A stretch of DNA of 64,000 nucleotides, taken from NCBI GenBank assembly GCA_002261155.1, contig NKXN01000010.1, positions 1 through 64,000 on the forward strand, written 5' to 3'. The notes beneath the pieces are model-generated. The model was not told the DNA's origin and did not search any database. It saw nothing but the letters and a program-made list of their open reading frames with translations. The number at the start of each line of letters is the position of its first letter. The stretch's first letter is position 1. Shown here piece by piece: positions 63,691 to 64,000 of this stretch. A program made the translations under genes and the position numbers. Origin of the DNA: Bacillaceae bacterium SAS-127. Its GTDB lineage: Bacteria; Bacillota; Bacilli; Bacillales; Domibacillaceae.

Positions 63691-63723
63691 GAGGTAGCCT
63701 CCGAATTGGGGCTACTTCTTTTT
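63691..63723 (+). terminator. Terminator of the 94-aa gene
   Basis: GAGGTAGCC pairs with GGGCTACTTC (one G-T pair), followed by six T. Confidence 0.6.
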
Positions 63724-63821
63724 CGTGTGTTCGAGGGGTTTTTTCGATATTTAGCGAGTTTTCTCCAACTTCCCAATACTACTCTCTGAACATAAACCAC
63801 TTTTGATCGTCATATATATAT

Positions 63822-63859
63822 AGTGAAACGTCAATCACTGGGGGTTTTACAGCCCGTTA
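63822..63859 (-). mobile_element. Remnant of the IS200/IS605-like element (both ends fused)
   Basis: Read on the minus strand it gives TAACGGGCTGTAAAA, the left end at 60123, joined directly to CCCCCAGTGATTGACGTTTC and ACTATATAT, the right tail seen at 60242 and 105. The interior is gone. It lies in the leader of the next gene, 39 bases before its start. Confidence 0.6.
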
Positions 63860-63897
63860 TGAAACCAGTCTAAAACGATCAATAAAGAGGTGTAGAT

Positions 63898-64000
63898 ATG
63901 AGCGGTCAAACGATTCACTATTTTACACGAGGAAATACGGCAAAAGGGTTTTATAGCTTACTTGAAACGAACCTTCAGGGGATCGAGCAAGTGTTTATTG
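63898..64000 (+). CDS. Start of an ATPase gene (PRK06851-like), cut by the window
   Basis: The first 34 residues (MSGQTIHYFTRGNTAKGFYS and LLETNLQGIEQVFI) match the opening of a Bacillaceae P-loop ATPase family whose members continue into a Walker A segment. AGAGGTG lies six bases before the ATG. Only the N-terminus is present, so the family call is tentative. Confidence 0.6.
   Translation, partial: MSGQTIHYFTRGNTAKGFYSLLETNLQGIEQVFI

Overview
The window is chromosomal DNA of a low-GC Firmicute, most likely a member of the Bacillaceae. The evidence is strong AGGAGG-type ribosome binding sites, frequent GTG/TTG starts, many short hairpin-plus-T-run terminators, and gene families close to Bacillus subtilis DesK/DesR, MneP, YuxK and D-amino-acid transaminase. 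I cannot fix genus or species. No rRNA, tRNA, CRISPR array or prophage was seen.

Layout. 1-3.9 kb: right end of an IS200/IS605-like element abutting pepT, a LytTR/DUF3021 regulator pair, and a thiosulfate uptake pair (TsuA-type YeeE plus TusA-type protein). 4-7.1 kb: a DUF697 GTPase whose 3' end is repeated on the far side of a two-gene insert (secreted PPC-domain protein and an unknown protein). 7.1-22.6 kb: chemoreceptor, DUF418 protein with a DesK/DesR-like pair, DoxX protein, a lone SIR2-domain protein, a VanR/VanS-like pair with direct-repeat sites, a long TPR protein, a divergent PurC-like protein, a split ThrE-type exporter and a membrane-anchored XRE regulator. 23-25.5 kb: ABC exporter plus TetR repressor with palindromic operators. 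25.5-36.2 kb: a degenerate Bacillaceae intergenic repeat, metal transporters (CDF, ZIP), AAA ATPase, D-amino-acid aminotransferase, SGNH hydrolase, AEC permease, a caspase-fold-like protein, a DCC protein, a DAACS symporter and glutamate dehydrogenase.

36.4-42.6 kb is a sulfide oxidation locus: sulfide:quinone oxidoreductase, DUF1641 protein, CstB-type persulfide dioxygenase-rhodanese, a Cys-containing PAS kinase with its NarL-type regulator, and a TauE exporter. Two near-identical 18-bp inverted repeats lie before sqr and before tauE, so the two ends look co-regulated. Together with the thiosulfate importer at 2.5-3.8 kb, this gives sulfide detoxification, product export and thiosulfate reuse within one window.

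42.8-47.2 kb is a LanFEG/CprABC-like antimicrobial-peptide ABC transporter with a divergent two-component system. 47.5-52.5 kb is a tryptophan catabolic operon (kynU-kynB-kynA-NSS transporter) ending in a methyltransferase gene whose Shine-Dalgarno is buried in an inverted repeat behind an 8-codon leader. 52.5-56.5 kb is a sigma-54 controlled 3-hydroxybutyrate locus (GntP permease, dehydrogenase, enhancer-binding protein) with a canonical -24/-12 promoter and three upstream 18-bp sites. 56.5-64 kb holds purU, an orphan trpB, a fatty acid desaturase, IS200/IS605-like remnants, an acetyl-CoA hydrolase/CoA-transferase with a LytTR regulator, YbaK, a small unknown protein and the start of an ATPase gene.

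The strongest candidates for new biology are the sulfide locus with its twin operators and three-cysteine kinase, the lone SIR2 protein with Asn where a catalytic His is usual, the leader/hairpin before the methyltransferase, and the insert flanked by the duplicated GTPase end.
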